Assembly (NCBI RefSeq): GCF_001700515.1
Contig: NZ_MAUD01000096.1
Coordinates: 1 to 47,659 of the forward strand
Direction of reading: 5' to 3'
Source: Streptomyces lushanensis
Lineage (GTDB): Bacteria; Actinomycetota; Actinomycetes; Streptomycetales; Streptomycetaceae
Length of the DNA stretch: 47,659 bases
The notes beneath the pieces are model-generated. The model did not search any database. It was not told the origin of the DNA and saw only the letters and a list, made by a program, of their open reading frames with translations. Both the position numbers and the translations under genes were made by a program. Below, in pieces: positions 32,245 to 42,574 of the stretch; positions within the stretch are counted from its first letter, which is position 1, and each line of letters begins with the position of its first letter.

Positions 32245-33100
32245 CCGAGGGTCCCGGAGCGTGGGACGGCGGCCTCGGGGGCCGGCGACGGCGCCAGGGT
32301 GCCGGGCGACGGTCCCGGGGCGCCCGGGCGGCGGCCTCAGGGCGACGGGCGGCAGTCCTGGGACGCCGGGGCCCTCGGCCTCGAAGCGCGGGGCGGCAGG
32401 CCCGGAGCGCCGGGCGACGACCTCGGAGCGCCGACCGACGGCCCCGGAACGCCAGGCGACGGTCACGGAGCACCGGACGACGACCCCGGAGCACCGGACC
32501 GCGGTCCCGGACCCCCAGGCGACGGCCCCGAGCGCCGGCCGACGGTGCCGTAGCGCCGGGGCTACGAACCCGGAACGCCGGTCGACGCCCCTGAAGCACC
32601 GGACCGCGGCTTCGGAACACCGGGCCACGGCCCCGAGCGCCGACCGACAGTCCCGGGGCGCCCGGGCGGTGGCCTCGGGACACCGGGCGGCGGCCTCGGA
32701 GCGCCCGGCGAGGACCCCGGCCGGTACCCCGGCCGGCCCCGGCCGCCCGCCCCGTTTCAGCCGGCCCGGCAGGCCGGCAGGCCCGGCCGGCAGCCCCGGG
32801 CCCGCGCGGGTCAACCGGCAGGCCCGAATCATCACCCCGCGCGCACGACCCGTGACAGCATGTGCTCCGGCGCACCCTCGCCGCCGTCGCGCCGGAGCGC
32901 CCCCGATCCGCTCCAGAACACCCCCGGGGAGCCCTGTCCCGCTTTCCTTCACGTCATGTCACCGTTACCGGCCATTCAGACGGTCTTGCGACTCTCTCCC
33001 AATGCAGCCCGCTCTGCCCCCCTCATCGAACGGCAGGATCCGCCTCGCCCCTGCCCTCTCCGACGCGCCGGTCGTCCCCTCTGCGCGGAAGAATGGGGAC
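32245..33100. other. 856-bp intergenic region between mshD and ppk
   Basis: The first 470 bp are a 21-bp tandem array (see separate entry). From 32719 to about 32830 the sequence is extremely GC-rich, with CCGGCCGG palindromes and CCGGCAGG repeats. The last 250 bp become more mixed (TTCACGTCATGTCACCG, CATTCAGACGG near 32950-32990) and must hold the ppk promoter. All frames are open over long stretches, an effect of composition. I see no supported gene. Confidence 0.6.
32256..32718. repeat. Large intergenic minisatellite, 22 x 21 bp
   Basis: Twenty-two degenerate copies of about GGAGCGCCGGGCGACGGCC plus two bases (unit 21 bp). The last fifteen units (32404-32718) keep perfect 21-bp register. 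Among the earlier ones, one unit is 20 bp and one 23 bp. Because 21 is divisible by 3, several frames stay open and would encode 7-residue repeats such as GAPGDDL or EHRTTTP, but the forward frame breaks at a TAG (32551) and none has a start with a ribosome-binding site. A period of 21 bp equals two helical turns. Confidence 0.92.
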
Positions 33101-35329
33101 ATGAGCCAGCAGCCCGCCGAGGTACCGGTACAGCAGACCCAGCCCTCCGTCGGTTTCATCACCGCCCACCGCCCTCACACGGTCGCCACGGCCTCCTCCG
33201 GCCTCGAACCCGATCTGGACTCCGATCTCGACGTGTACGAGGAGGACGGCGACCAGGAGGGCGACGAGCTGCCCCAGGGGCGCTTCCTCGACCGTGAGCG
33301 CAGTTGGCTGGCCTTCAACGAGCGCGTCCTGGAGCTCGCCGAGGACCCCGCGACCCCGCTGCTCGAACGGGCCAATTTCCTCGCCATCTTCGCGTCCAAC
33401 CTGGACGAGTTCTTCATGGTCAGGGTGGCCGGTCTCAAGCGGCGCATCGCGACCGGTGTCGCCACCCGTTCCGCGTCCGGCCTCCAGCCCCGCGAGGTCC
33501 TCGATCTGATCTGGACCCGCTCCCGCGAGCTCATGGCCCGGCACGCCGCCTGCTACCAGCAGGACATCGCGCCCGCCCTGGCCGACGAGGGCATCCACAT
33601 CATCCGCTGGCCCGAGCTGACCGACAAGGAACAGGCGCGTCTGTTCACACTTTTCCGACAGCAGATCTTCCCGGTCCTCACACCGCTGGCCGTCGACCCG
33701 GCGCATCCCTTCCCGTACATCTCCGGGCTCTCGCTCAATCTGGCCGTGGTCGTACGCAATCCCGTCAGCGGCCACCGGCACTTCGCGCGCGTCAAGGTGC
33801 CGCCGCTGCTCTCCCGCTTCCTGGAGGCCTCGCCGCAGCGGTACGTCCCGCTGGAGGATGTGATCGCCGCCCATCTGGAGGAGCTGTTCCCCGGGATGGA
33901 GGTGTTGGCGCACCACATGTTCCGGGTGACCCGTAACGAGGACCTGGAGGTGGAGGAGGACGACGCCGAGAACCTCCTCAAGGCGCTGGAGAAGGAACTG
34001 ATGCGGCGCCGCTTCGGCCCGCCCGTCCGGCTGGAGGTCGAGGAGTCGATCGACCCGTACATCCTCGATCTGCTGGTCCGCGAGCTGAAGGTGTCCGACG
34101 CCGAGGTCTATCCGCTGCCGGGACCGCTGGATCTGACGGCGCTCTTCGGGATCTCGCGGCTGGACCGGCCCGAGCTGAAGTACCCCAAGTTCATAGCGGG
34201 CACGCACCGCGATCTCGCCGAGGTGGAGTCGGCCTCCGCGCCGGACATCTTCGCCGCGCTGCGCGAACGCGACGTGCTCCTGCACCACCCGTACGACTCG
34301 TTCTCGACCTCCGTCCAGGCCTTCCTGGAGCAGGCCGCGGCCGATCCCGACGTGCTGGCCATCAAGCAGACGCTCTACCGCACCTCCGGCGACTCGCCGA
34401 TCGTGGACGCGCTGATAGACGCGGCGGAGTCGGGCAAGCAGGTCCTCGTCCTGGTCGAGATCAAGGCGCGCTTCGACGAGCAGGCGAACATCAAGTGGGC
34501 GCGGAAGCTGGAGGAGTCCGGCTGCCATGTGGTGTACGGCCTGGTCGGGCTGAAGACGCACTGCAAGCTCTCGCTGGTGGTACGGCAGGAGGGTGACACT
34601 CTGCGCCGCTACAGCCATGTCGGCACGGGCAACTACCACCCGAAGACGGCGCGGCTGTACGAGGACCTCGGGCTGCTCACCGCGGACCCGCAGGTCGGCG
34701 CCGACCTGTCCGACCTGTTCAACCGGCTGTCGGGCTACTCGCGCCGGGAGACCTACCGCCGGCTGCTGGTCGCTCCGAAGTCGCTGCGTGACGGACTGAT
34801 CGCCCGGATCAACAAGGAAGTCGCGCACCACCGGGCGGGACGGCCCGCCTATGTCCGCTTCAAGGTCAATTCGATGGTCGACGAAGCGATCATCGACGCC
34901 TGCTACCGGGCCTCGCAGGCGGGCGTGCCGGTCGACGTCTGGGTCCGGGGCATCTGTGCCCTGCGTCCCGGGGTCGCCGGGCTCTCCGAGAACATCCGGG
35001 TGCGCTCGATCCTGGGCCGCTTCCTGGAGCACTCCCGGGTCTTCGCCTTCGGCAACGGCGGGGAGCCGGAGGTCTGGCTCGGCAGCGCGGACATGATGCA
35101 CCGCAATCTCGACCGGCGTATCGAAGCACTGGTCCGGGTCACCGATCCGGCCCACCGCGCGGCACTCACCCGGCTGCTGGAGACCGGGATGTCCGACGAC
35201 ACCTCCTCCTGGCACCTCGGCGCGGACGGCAACTGGACCCGGCATGCCACGGACCAGGACGGCCGGCCGCTGCGGAACGTACAGGAAATGCTCATAGACG
35301 CCCGGAGGCGCCGGCGTGCAGCACCATGA
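33101..35329 (+). CDS. ppk: Polyphosphate kinase
   Basis: The 742-aa PPK1 begins [18 protein letters not shown]. The family core starts near residue 60 ([20 protein letters not shown]). The autophosphorylated histidine is H513 in [19 protein letters not shown], and [17 protein letters not shown] lies before it. It reversibly polymerises ATP gamma-phosphate into polyphosphate at the membrane or in the cytoplasm. The frame is open far upstream through the 21-bp array, but ATG 33101 is the family start. The stop overlaps the CHAD gene by 14 bp, giving a ppk-CHAD-NUDIX operon. Confidence 0.96.
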   Translation: MSQQPAEVPVQQTQPSVGFITAHRPHTVATASSGLEPDLDSDLDVYEEDGDQEGDELPQGRFLDRERSWLAFNERVLELAEDPATPLLERANFLAIFASNLDEFFMVRVAGLKRRIATGVATRSASGLQPREVLDLIWTRSRELMARHAACYQQDIAPALADEGIHIIRWPELTDKEQARLFTLFRQQIFPVLTPLAVDPAHPFPYISGLSLNLAVVVRNPVSGHRHFARVKVPPLLSRFLEASPQRYVPLEDVIAAHLEELFPGMEVLAHHMFRVTRNEDLEVEEDDAENLLKALEKELMRRRFGPPVRLEVEESIDPYILDLLVRELKVSDAEVYPLPGPLDLTALFGISRLDRPELKYPKFIAGTHRDLAEVESASAPDIFAALRERDVLLHHPYDSFSTSVQAFLEQAAADPDVLAIKQTLYRTSGDSPIVDALIDAAESGKQVLVLVEIKARFDEQANIKWARKLEESGCHVVYGLVGLKTHCKLSLVVRQEGDTLRRYSHVGTGNYHPKTARLYEDLGLLTADPQVGADLSDLFNRLSGYSRRETYRRLLVAPKSLRDGLIARINKEVAHHRAGRPAYVRFKVNSMVDEAIIDACYRASQAGVPVDVWVRGICALRPGVAGLSENIRVRSILGRFLEHSRVFAFGNGGEPEVWLGSADMMHRNLDRRIEALVRVTDPAHRAALTRLLETGMSDDTSSWHLGADGNWTRHATDQDGRPLRNVQEMLIDARRRRRAAP

Positions 35330-36371
35330 AGTGGACATCGACCCCTTTGTCGCGGGCGACACCGACCGCCTGACGGCGGGCGAGGTCCTGTCCGGATATC
35401 TGCACGCCCGCGCGGGAGACTTCCTGCGCGGGCTGCGGATGTACGGCGAGAGCGGCTCGGACACGGCGGCGGCCGAGGCCGCGGCCCGTACGCTGCGCGG
35501 CGCGGCGCGCAGGATCGGCGGCGGACTGCACACGTACCGGCCGCTGCTCGATCCCGCCTGGGCCGACCAGCTCCGTACGGAACTGGGCTGGCTCTCCGGC
35601 ACCCTCGCCCAGGAACACGCGTGTACGAGCAGGCTGCACCGGCTGCTCGGCGCGCTGGCCCGGCTCTCGGGCGCGACGGCGGCGTCGGCCGCGCCCGTCT
35701 CGCGTTCGGAGGACCGGCCCGAGGGCGCGCCGCCCGGCACGCTCACGGTCGGGGCGTCCCGCGCGGGGGCGCTGCTGGACCGTCAGCTCACCCTCGCCAG
35801 GACGCGAGCCCATTCGGCGGCGCTCCAGGCGCTCGGCTCGTCGCGCTTCCACGCGGTGGCGGACGCGGTGGCCGTACTGGCCTCGGAGGTACCGCTCGGG
35901 CCGCTGGCCGCGGCGCCCGCCGTGGAGGTGATGGCCGAGCCCGGTGAGCTCACGGCCCGGCAGCTGCTGGACGCGGTGGCCGCGCTGCCGCTGGCGCGCG
36001 CGGCGCATCCGTACAACGCGGAGGCCCTGGTCCACGGTCTCGCCACCGCCTCGGAGGGCGAGGCGCAGGACGCGCCCTGGCACCAGGTACGGCAGTTGCT
36101 GCGGCTGCACCGTTACGGGCAGGAGGTCTGGTGCGCGGGCGGCGCCCCCGACCCGATGCTGCTGGGCGCGGGCCAGGCGCTGGACCGGCACCGGGACGCG
36201 GCCGAGGCGGCGGCAGCCGCCGCGAACGCGGCCCGTACCCCGCGGATCGCTCCGGCGACGGCGTACGCCCTGGGCGTCCTGCACGCGGACCAGCGCCTTG
36301 AGGTGGAGGCGGCGCGTTTCGCCTTCCAGCAGGTGTGGCAGCAGATGCCGATGGCGGCGAGCGCGCCGTGA
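35316..36371 (+). CDS. CHAD-domain protein
   Basis: The 351-aa protein starts at GTG 35316 inside the end of ppk. CGGAGG lies nine bases upstream. It is mostly alpha-helical with the CHAD pattern of conserved basic and His residues: [20 protein letters not shown] near 25-44, [20 protein letters not shown] near 58-77, and [12 protein letters not shown] in the second half. CHAD domains bind polyphosphate (known), and linkage to ppk fits that directly. It has no catalytic domain such as CYTH. The start overlaps ppk by 14 bp and its stop overlaps the NUDIX gene by four, so translation of all three is coupled. Confidence 0.9.
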   Translation: MQHHEVDIDPFVAGDTDRLTAGEVLSGYLHARAGDFLRGLRMYGESGSDTAAAEAAARTLRGAARRIGGGLHTYRPLLDPAWADQLRTELGWLSGTLAQEHACTSRLHRLLGALARLSGATAASAAPVSRSEDRPEGAPPGTLTVGASRAGALLDRQLTLARTRAHSAALQALGSSRFHAVADAVAVLASEVPLGPLAAAPAVEVMAEPGELTARQLLDAVAALPLARAAHPYNAEALVHGLATASEGEAQDAPWHQVRQLLRLHRYGQEVWCAGGAPDPMLLGAGQALDRHRDAAEAAAAAANAARTPRIAPATAYALGVLHADQRLEVEAARFAFQQVWQQMPMAASAP

Positions 36372-36955
36372 CCGGCCACGGGCACGAGTACGGCCGGGAC
36401 CGCGACGGCGCGGGCGGGCCCGACGGCGCGGGCGGGCCCGAGGACGAGATCGGGCCCGACGGCGCGTACACGTACGAGCGCGGGGGCATCGCGGGCGACG
36501 GCGAGGACGGCGGCCCCACGGCGGGCGCCGGGCACGACGGTCCGGACGACACCGTGCTCGCGGCCGGCTGTGTCCTCTGGCGCCGCCCGCGCGAGGGAGC
36601 CGGCGGACCCGAGATCTGTCTCGTGCACCGGCCGAAGTACGACGACTGGTCGCACCCGAAGGGCAAGCTCAAGCGCGCGGAGGACACCCTGGCCGGCGCC
36701 CTGCGCGAGGTGTACGAGGAGACCGGGCACCACTGCGCGCCCGGCGCCCGGCTCGGCACGGTCCGCTATCTCGCCCAGGGCCGTCCCAAGCTGGTCAGTT
36801 ACTGGGCGGCGGAGGCGACGGACGGCGCCTTCACGCCGAACACCGAGGTCGACCGCATAGTCTGGCTCGCTCCCGCGGCGGCCCGGGAGCGGCTCACCCA
36901 GCCCCGCGACCGCGTCCTGGTGGACGCCTTGCTGGACGCGCTGCACGCGACCTGA
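36368..36955 (+). CDS. NUDIX hydrolase with low-complexity N-terminal extension
   Basis: The 195-aa protein starts at GTG 36368, overlapping the CHAD stop (GTGA). Residues 1-60 are Gly/Asp-rich and contain an exact tandem of DGAGGP encoded by an 18-bp DNA repeat. The NUDIX domain follows, with the box at 99-120 (GKLKRAED then REVYEETG), intact in its Glu residues. Possible substrates are oxidised nucleotides, diadenosine polyphosphates or diphosphoinositol-like compounds, and the polyphosphate operon favours a phosphate-rich substrate. Actinobacterial MutT1 has a second phosphatase domain. This one does not. Confidence 0.92.
   Translation: MTGHGHEYGRDRDGAGGPDGAGGPEDEIGPDGAYTYERGGIAGDGEDGGPTAGAGHDGPDDTVLAAGCVLWRRPREGAGGPEICLVHRPKYDDWSHPKGKLKRAEDTLAGALREVYEETGHHCAPGARLGTVRYLAQGRPKLVSYWAAEATDGAFTPNTEVDRIVWLAPAAARERLTQPRDRVLVDALLDALHAT
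36404..36439. repeat. Exact 18-bp tandem duplication inside the NUDIX gene
   Basis: GACGGCGCGGGCGGGCCC occurs twice head to tail (36404-36421, 36422-36439). It adds six residues (DGAGGP) to the low-complexity extension and keeps the frame. Confidence 0.9.
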
Positions 36956-37041
36956 TCCCGTTTCACGGCCGACGGACCGGTGGGTGATTTCGAGCATGAT
37001 CAGCCGTCAGCAGCAGCAGAAAACGCCCCCAAGATGAACCG

Positions 37042-37061
37042 GACCCTTCAAAAGAAAGGTC
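37042..37061 (+). terminator. Weak hairpin after the ppk operon
   Basis: GACCCTTC and GAAAGGTC can pair around an AAAA loop with one mismatch. It lies between the NUDIX gene and the pstS promoter and may end the ppk operon transcript. Confidence 0.35.
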
Positions 37062-37082
37062 GGCACCGGGCTGTATGCCATG

Positions 37083-37126
37083 GTTCACTTTCCGTTCACC
37101 CTTCCCCGTCGGCGGCTTCATCTGAT
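37083..37126 (+). promoter_or_regulatory. PHO box (PhoP binding site) of pstS
   Basis: GTTCACTTTCC (37083) and GTTCACCCTTC (37094) are adjacent 11-bp direct repeats with near-perfect GTTCACC cores. In the same phase, two units further, CTTCATCTGAT (37116) is a weaker copy. This is the known arrangement of Streptomyces PhoP operators. A possible -10, TAATTT, follows at 37132-37137. Confidence 0.9.
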
Positions 37127-37237
37127 CTGCCTAATTTCGGGCTTACACGGTGACGGTCACAGCGCCCCACCAACCACCCCGACACACGCCGCCGTCAACT
37201 CGTATGCGACAGGCGGCTCTTGGAAGGAACACCCGAA

Positions 37238-38368
37238 GTGAAGCTTCAGCGCAAGAACGGGCTGCGTGCTACCGCGCTCGGTGCCCTCGCCGTCTCCGGC
37301 GCCCTGGTTCTCACGGCGTGTGGATCGGACGACAACAGCAACCCCAGCGACCCTTCGTCGAAGCCCGCCGCCTCGGCGAACGCTGTGTGTGAGGGCGCTA
37401 AGGGCCAGCTTCTCGCGTCCGGTTCCAGCGCGCAGAAGAACGCCATGGACCTCTGGATCAAGAACTACATGGCCGCCTGTCCCGGTGTGGAGGTCAACTA
37501 CAACAGCTCCTCCTCCGGTGAGGGCATCATCGCCTTCAACCAGGGCACCGTCGGCTTCGCCGGCTCCGACTCGGCGCTCAAGCCCGAAGAGGTCGCCGAC
37601 TCGAAGAAGATCTGCTCGGGCGGCCAGGGCATCAACCTGCCCATGGTCGGCGGACCGATCGCCATCGGTTACCACCTGGAGGGTGTGGACAGCCTCGTCC
37701 TCGACGCCCCCACCCTCGCCAAGATCTTCGACAGCAAGATCAAGAGCTGGGACGACGCGGCCATCGCCAAGCTGAACCCCGACGCCAAGCTCCCGAAGAA
37801 GCCCATCCAGGCCTTCCACCGCTCCGAGGACTCCGGCACCACGCAGAACCTCGGCAAGTACCTGAGCGCCACCGCCGCGTCCGACTGGAAGTACGAGGCC
37901 GAGAAGAAGTGGCCCGCCCCCGGCGGCCAGTCGGCGTCCGGCTCCTCCGGTGTCGCCACCCAGGTGAAGCAGGTCGACGGCGCGATCGGTTACTTCGAGC
38001 TCTCCTACGCCACCTCGCAGCAGATCTCCACGGTCAAGATCGACACGGGTGCCAGCGCCCCCGTGGAGGCCTCGTCCGACAACGCCTCCAAGGCCATCGC
38101 CGCCGCCACGGTCAAGGGCACCGGCAAGGACCTGGCCCTGGAGCTGGACTACGCCACCAAGGCCGAGGGTGCCTACCCGATCGTCCTGGTGACCTACGAG
38201 ATCGCCTGTGACACGGGCAACAAGGCCGAGACGCTTCCCACCGTCAAGTCTTTCCTGACCTACACCGCCAGCGACGAGGGCCAGAAGGTGCTCTCCGAGG
38301 CCGGCTACGCCCCGATCCCCGCCGAGATCAACGCCAAGGTCCGCGAGACGGTCGCCGCCCTCTCGTAG
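37238..38368 (+). CDS. pstS: PstS, phosphate-binding lipoprotein
   Basis: The 376-aa protein starts at GTG 37238 with GGAAGGAA upstream. It has a lipoprotein signal with lipobox LTAC (C28) followed by a Ser/Asn linker. The mature part shows phosphate-loop segments LLASGSSAQKNAM, YNSSSSGEGI, GFAGSDSAL and HRSEDSGTTQNL, which ligate phosphate. It captures phosphate outside the membrane and delivers it to PstCA. It is first of the pstSCAB operon and lies behind a strong PHO box, so expression should rise under phosphate limitation through PhoP. The 126-bp gap to pstC may allow extra pstS mRNA. Confidence 0.97.
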   Translation: MKLQRKNGLRATALGALAVSGALVLTACGSDDNSNPSDPSSKPAASANAVCEGAKGQLLASGSSAQKNAMDLWIKNYMAACPGVEVNYNSSSSGEGIIAFNQGTVGFAGSDSALKPEEVADSKKICSGGQGINLPMVGGPIAIGYHLEGVDSLVLDAPTLAKIFDSKIKSWDDAAIAKLNPDAKLPKKPIQAFHRSEDSGTTQNLGKYLSATAASDWKYEAEKKWPAPGGQSASGSSGVATQVKQVDGAIGYFELSYATSQQISTVKIDTGASAPVEASSDNASKAIAAATVKGTGKDLALELDYATKAEGAYPIVLVTYEIACDTGNKAETLPTVKSFLTYTASDEGQKVLSEAGYAPIPAEINAKVRETVAALS

Positions 38369-38494
38369 TACCCGGCACAGCAGGTGACGGCAGCCGGCCC
38401 GGCGCAGCGCAACGCTCCGGGCCGGCGGCCGTCCACCCATCCGGTGCACCGCCGCCAGGGGAGCCATCCCTCCCCCACACAGACCGGAAAGATC

Positions 38495-39487
38495 ATGGCT
38501 TCCACCACACCCACAGACACCCCACCGGCTCCGCCGCTCAGCCCCAGGTCGGGCACCTCCACAGGGCGCGCGGGCGACAAGATCTTCTCGGGCCTCTCCA
38601 AGGGCTCGGGCATTCTGCTGCTCGTCATCATGGCGTCGATCGCGGGGTTCCTGACCTACCGCGCCGCCATCGCCATCTCCAAGGACGAGGGCAACTTCCT
38701 CACCACGTTCGACTGGAACGCGTCCGCCGACCCGCCGGTCTTCGGAATCGCGGTCCTCCTCGTCGGTACGGTCATCAGCTCGATCGTCGCGATGGTCATC
38801 GCCGTCCCGATCGCCGTCGGCATCGCGCTGTTCATCTCGCACTACGCGCCGCGCCGGCTGGCCGCGCCCATCGCGTACATCGTGGATCTGCTCGCCGCCG
38901 TGCCGAGCATCATCTACGGCATCTGGGGCGCCATCGTCCTCGTGCCGTACCTCGCGGGTCTCAACCTCTGGCTCGACCAGTACTTCGCGTGGACGTACAT
39001 CTTCGACCAGACCCAGCCCGGTGTCGCCCGCAACATGCTCACCGTCGGCATCCTGCTGGCGATCATGATCCTGCCGATCGTGACCAGCGTCAGCCGGGAG
39101 GTCTTCCTCCAGGTCCCGCGGATGAACGAGGAGGCGGCACTCGCCCTCGGCGCCACCCGCTGGGAGGTCATCCGGCTCTCCGTCCTGCCGTTCGGGCGCT
39201 CCGGTGTCATCTCCGCCTCGATGCTGGGCCTCGGCCGCGCGCTCGGCGAGACGATGGCCGTCGCCACGGTCCTGTCCCCCAGCTATCTGATGTCGCTCCA
39301 TCTGCTCGACCCGGGCGGCGGTACGTTCGCCCAGAACATCGCGGCGAAGTTCGGCGAGGCCAACGGGGTCGGGCGTGACGCCCTGATCGCCTCCGGTCTC
39401 GTGCTCTTCGTCCTGACTCTGCTGGTGAACGGTGCGGCCCGGCTGATCATCGCGCGCCGCAAGGAGTACTCGGGGGCCAACGCATGA
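38495..39487 (+). CDS. pstC: PstC, phosphate ABC transporter permease
   Basis: The 330-aa membrane protein has six predicted spans, the first near residues 38-57 (GILLLVIMASIAGFLTYRAA). The permease EAA loop is MNEEAALALGATRWEVIRLS, which docks onto PstB. With PstA it forms the phosphate channel. The ATG at 38495 has GGAAAG upstream, and the N-terminal 30 residues are Pro/Thr-rich and cytoplasmic. The stop overlaps the pstA start (ATGA). Confidence 0.96.
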   Translation: MASTTPTDTPPAPPLSPRSGTSTGRAGDKIFSGLSKGSGILLLVIMASIAGFLTYRAAIAISKDEGNFLTTFDWNASADPPVFGIAVLLVGTVISSIVAMVIAVPIAVGIALFISHYAPRRLAAPIAYIVDLLAAVPSIIYGIWGAIVLVPYLAGLNLWLDQYFAWTYIFDQTQPGVARNMLTVGILLAIMILPIVTSVSREVFLQVPRMNEEAALALGATRWEVIRLSVLPFGRSGVISASMLGLGRALGETMAVATVLSPSYLMSLHLLDPGGGTFAQNIAAKFGEANGVGRDALIASGLVLFVLTLLVNGAARLIIARRKEYSGANA

Positions 39488-40563
39488 GCCACGCAGCCAT
39501 ACAGGACACACCGACCCCGCTGCCGCCCTCGGCGGGCGGGAAGAGCCTCAGCAGCCGTGGCCTCCCCCGCTGGGCACCGGCCGGATTCGCCGTCGTCGGC
39601 ATCCTCGTCGGTGTGGGCATCGGTGCCGCGGCCGGTCTCGACAGCAAGGTCCAGTGGGGCCTGATCGCCGTCGTCGCCTTCCTCGTCACCTCGTACGTCA
39701 CCACGACGGTGGTCGAGAACCAGCGCCAGGCCAGGGACCGTCTCGCCACCAGCATCGTCTGGGTGTGCTTCATCCTCGCCGTCATCCCGCTGTTCTCGCT
39801 GCTCTGGACCACCATCAGCCGCGGCGTGAAGTCGCTCGACCCGTACTTCCTGACCCACTCGATGTCCGGTGTGCTCAGCTCCCAGGCCGGCGGCGGCGTC
39901 TACCACGCGCTGGTCGGCACGCTGGAGCAGGTCGCCATCGCCACCGTGATCGCGACGCCGATCGGTCTGCTGACCGCCGTCTACCTGGTGGAGTACGGCA
40001 AGGGCGCGCTGGCCAGGGCCGTGACGTTCTTCGTGGACGTCATGACGGGCATCCCGTCCATCGTGGCCGGTCTCTTCATCCTCTCGATCATGCTGATGGC
40101 CGACATCCAGCAGTCCGGCCTCATGGGCTCGCTCGCCCTGACGATCCTGATGATCCCCGTGGTGGTCCGCTCCACCGAGGAGATGCTCAAGCTCGTACCG
40201 AACGAGCTGCGCGAGGCCGCGCTCGCCCTCGGCGTACCGAAGTGGCGCGTGATCCTCAAGGTGGTGCTGCCGACCGCGATCGGCGGTATCACCACCGGTG
40301 TGATGCTCGCCGTCGCGCGTATCTCCGGTGAGACCGCGCCGATCATCCTGCTCGTCTTCGGCAGCCAGCTCATCAACACGAACCCGTTCGACGGTCCGCA
40401 GTCGTCGCTGCCCTTCTACATCTTCGAGCAGTACAAGGTGGGTGAGGTCGCTGCGATCGACCGCGCCTGGGCCGCGGCCCTGGTGCTGATCGCCTTCGTC
40501 ATGATCCTCAACCTGGTGGCGCGCGGTATCGCCCGCTGGAAGGCCCCGAAGACCGGCCGCTGA
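39484..40563 (+). CDS. pstA: PstA, phosphate ABC transporter permease
   Basis: The 359-aa membrane protein has two extra N-terminal hydrophobic segments (about 33-55 and 58-77) before the six-span permease core. The coupling loop is [20 protein letters not shown]. The segments [14 protein letters not shown] and [17 protein letters not shown] are typical of PstA. It pairs with PstC. The ATG at 39484 overlaps the pstC stop by four bases, so the two permeases are translationally coupled. Confidence 0.96.
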   Translation: MSHAAIQDTPTPLPPSAGGKSLSSRGLPRWAPAGFAVVGILVGVGIGAAAGLDSKVQWGLIAVVAFLVTSYVTTTVVENQRQARDRLATSIVWVCFILAVIPLFSLLWTTISRGVKSLDPYFLTHSMSGVLSSQAGGGVYHALVGTLEQVAIATVIATPIGLLTAVYLVEYGKGALARAVTFFVDVMTGIPSIVAGLFILSIMLMADIQQSGLMGSLALTILMIPVVVRSTEEMLKLVPNELREAALALGVPKWRVILKVVLPTAIGGITTGVMLAVARISGETAPIILLVFGSQLINTNPFDGPQSSLPFYIFEQYKVGEVAAIDRAWAAALVLIAFVMILNLVARGIARWKAPKTGR

Positions 40564-40615
40564 GGCCCGACATCCGGCTCCGCCGCGCGGGGCCACGAAA
40601 GAAGCAGTGATTGAC

Positions 40616-41392
<777 letters not shown>

Positions 41393-41441
41393 GGCAAGAG
41401 CCGTCCTGCGGTGCTGCATGGCGGTGCCACCGCACGGCGAA

Positions 41442-41473
41442 GGGCCCGCCTCCTCTCCCAGGGGGGCGGGCCC
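41442..41473. terminator. Hairpin at the end of the pst operon
   Basis: GGGCCCGCC (41442-41450) pairs with GGCGGGCCC (41465-41473), with partial CCTCC/GGGGG extension. T-rich sequence (ACTTCTTTGTG) follows. It probably works for pstB and may also act for pit, which ends beyond the 18-bp array. Confidence 0.85.
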
Positions 41474-41489
41474 ACTTCTTTGTGTCTTG

Positions 41490-41561
41490 AGGCTCTTCGT
41501 GCCTCTGCGGCTCGTCGCGTCCTTACGGCTCTTCGTGTCTTCACGGCTCTTCGCGTCTTCA
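41490..41561. repeat. Tandem repeat, 4 x 18 bp, between pstB and pit
   Basis: Units AGGCTCTTCGTGCCTCTG, CGGCTCGTCGCGTCCTTA, CGGCTCTTCGTGTCTTCA and CGGCTCTTCGCGTCTTCA lie head to tail in exact 18-bp register, ending nine bases before the pit stop codon. They are in the convergent gap, after the pst hairpin. Confidence 0.9.
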
Positions 41562-41570
41562 CGGCCCGGC

Positions 41571-42569
41571 TCAGCCGAACGTCAGCTGCACAATCCAGAA
41601 GCTCAGCGCGGCCACCAGTGCGGCGGCCGGCATGGTGACGAACCAGCCGAGAACGATGTTCTTCGCGACGCCCCAGCGCACCGCGTTCACCCGCTTCGTC
41701 GCGCCGGCGCCCATGATCGCCGAGGTGATGACATGCGTCGTCGAGATCGGCGCCTGAAACAGGAACGCCGAGCCGAACATGATCGACGCGCCGGTCGTCT
41801 CCGCCGCGAACCCCTGCGGCGGGTCCAGCTCGATGATCTTCCGGCCCAGCGTTCGCATGATGCGCCAGCCACCCGCGTACGTACCCAGCGAGAGCATCAG
41901 CGCGCACGCGATCTTCACCCAGATCGGGATCGAGTCCCCCGAGTCCTCCACATCGGCGATGACCAGGGCCATCACCACTATGCCCATCGTCTTCTGCGCG
42001 TCCTGCAAACCGTGCCCGAGCGCCATCCCGGCCGCGGACACGGTCTGGGCTATCCGGAAGCCACGCTTGGCCTTGTGCGGGTTGGAGCTGCGGAAGATCC
42101 ACAGGATGCCGACCATCACCAGATAACCGACGAGCAGGCCGACGACCGGCGACACGAACATCGGGACGACGACCTTCTCCAGCACTCCGGACCAGATCAC
42201 ATCGCTGCCGCCGGCCAGCGCCGCGCCGACGATGCCGCCGAAGAGCGCGTGGGAGGACGAGGACGGAAGCCCGTAGTACCAGGTGATCAGATTCCAGACG
42301 ATCGCACCGACCAGCGCGGCGAAGAGGATGCCCATCCCCTTCGATCCATGCGGTGTCTCGATCAGCCCCTCGCTGACGGTCTTGGCGACTCCCTGGCCGA
42401 GGAACGCGCCCGCGAGATTCATCACCGCGGCCATCGCCAGAGCGGCGCGCGGGGTCAGGGCCCGGGTGGACACCGAGGTCGCGATGGCGTTCGCGGAGTC
42501 GTGGAAACCGTTGGTGTAGGTGAAGCCGAGCGCGACACCAATGGTCACGATCAGTGCGAAGGTGTCCAC
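41571..42569 (-). CDS. pit: Pit, low-affinity inorganic phosphate transporter
   Basis: The 332-aa membrane protein has about ten spans and the inverted-repeat PHO4-family signatures: GFTYTNGFHDSANAIATSVS (about 15-34) and QAPISTTHVITSAIMGAGAT in the second half. It imports metal-phosphate complexes using the proton gradient. The start is GTG at 42569. Only five bases separate it from the DUF47 gene upstream, so the two form an operon. It serves when phosphate is plentiful, complementing Pst. Confidence 0.95.
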   Translation of the reverse strand: MDTFALIVTIGVALGFTYTNGFHDSANAIATSVSTRALTPRAALAMAAVMNLAGAFLGQGVAKTVSEGLIETPHGSKGMGILFAALVGAIVWNLITWYYGLPSSSSHALFGGIVGAALAGGSDVIWSGVLEKVVVPMFVSPVVGLLVGYLVMVGILWIFRSSNPHKAKRGFRIAQTVSAAGMALGHGLQDAQKTMGIVVMALVIADVEDSGDSIPIWVKIACALMLSLGTYAGGWRIMRTLGRKIIELDPPQGFAAETTGASIMFGSAFLFQAPISTTHVITSAIMGAGATKRVNAVRWGVAKNIVLGWFVTMPAAALVAALSFWIVQLTFG

Positions 42570-42574
42570 GTGGT

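Noticed and set aside
32945..32990. PHO boxes upstream of ppk
   Set aside because: TTCAC, GTCAC, GTTAC and TTCAG occur, but their spacing is 10, 6 and 11 bases, not regular 11-bp repeats, so I do not call a PhoP site.
32261..33100. Apparent 280-residue N-terminal extension of Ppk through the 21-bp array
   Set aside because: The open frame is due to GC-rich repeats of length divisible by three. The extension is a low-complexity repeat peptide, and the family start is at 33101.
40607..40615. GTG at 40607 as the pstB start
   Set aside because: The ribosome-binding site would be only about two bases away. The ATG at 40616 gives the normal PstB N-terminus.
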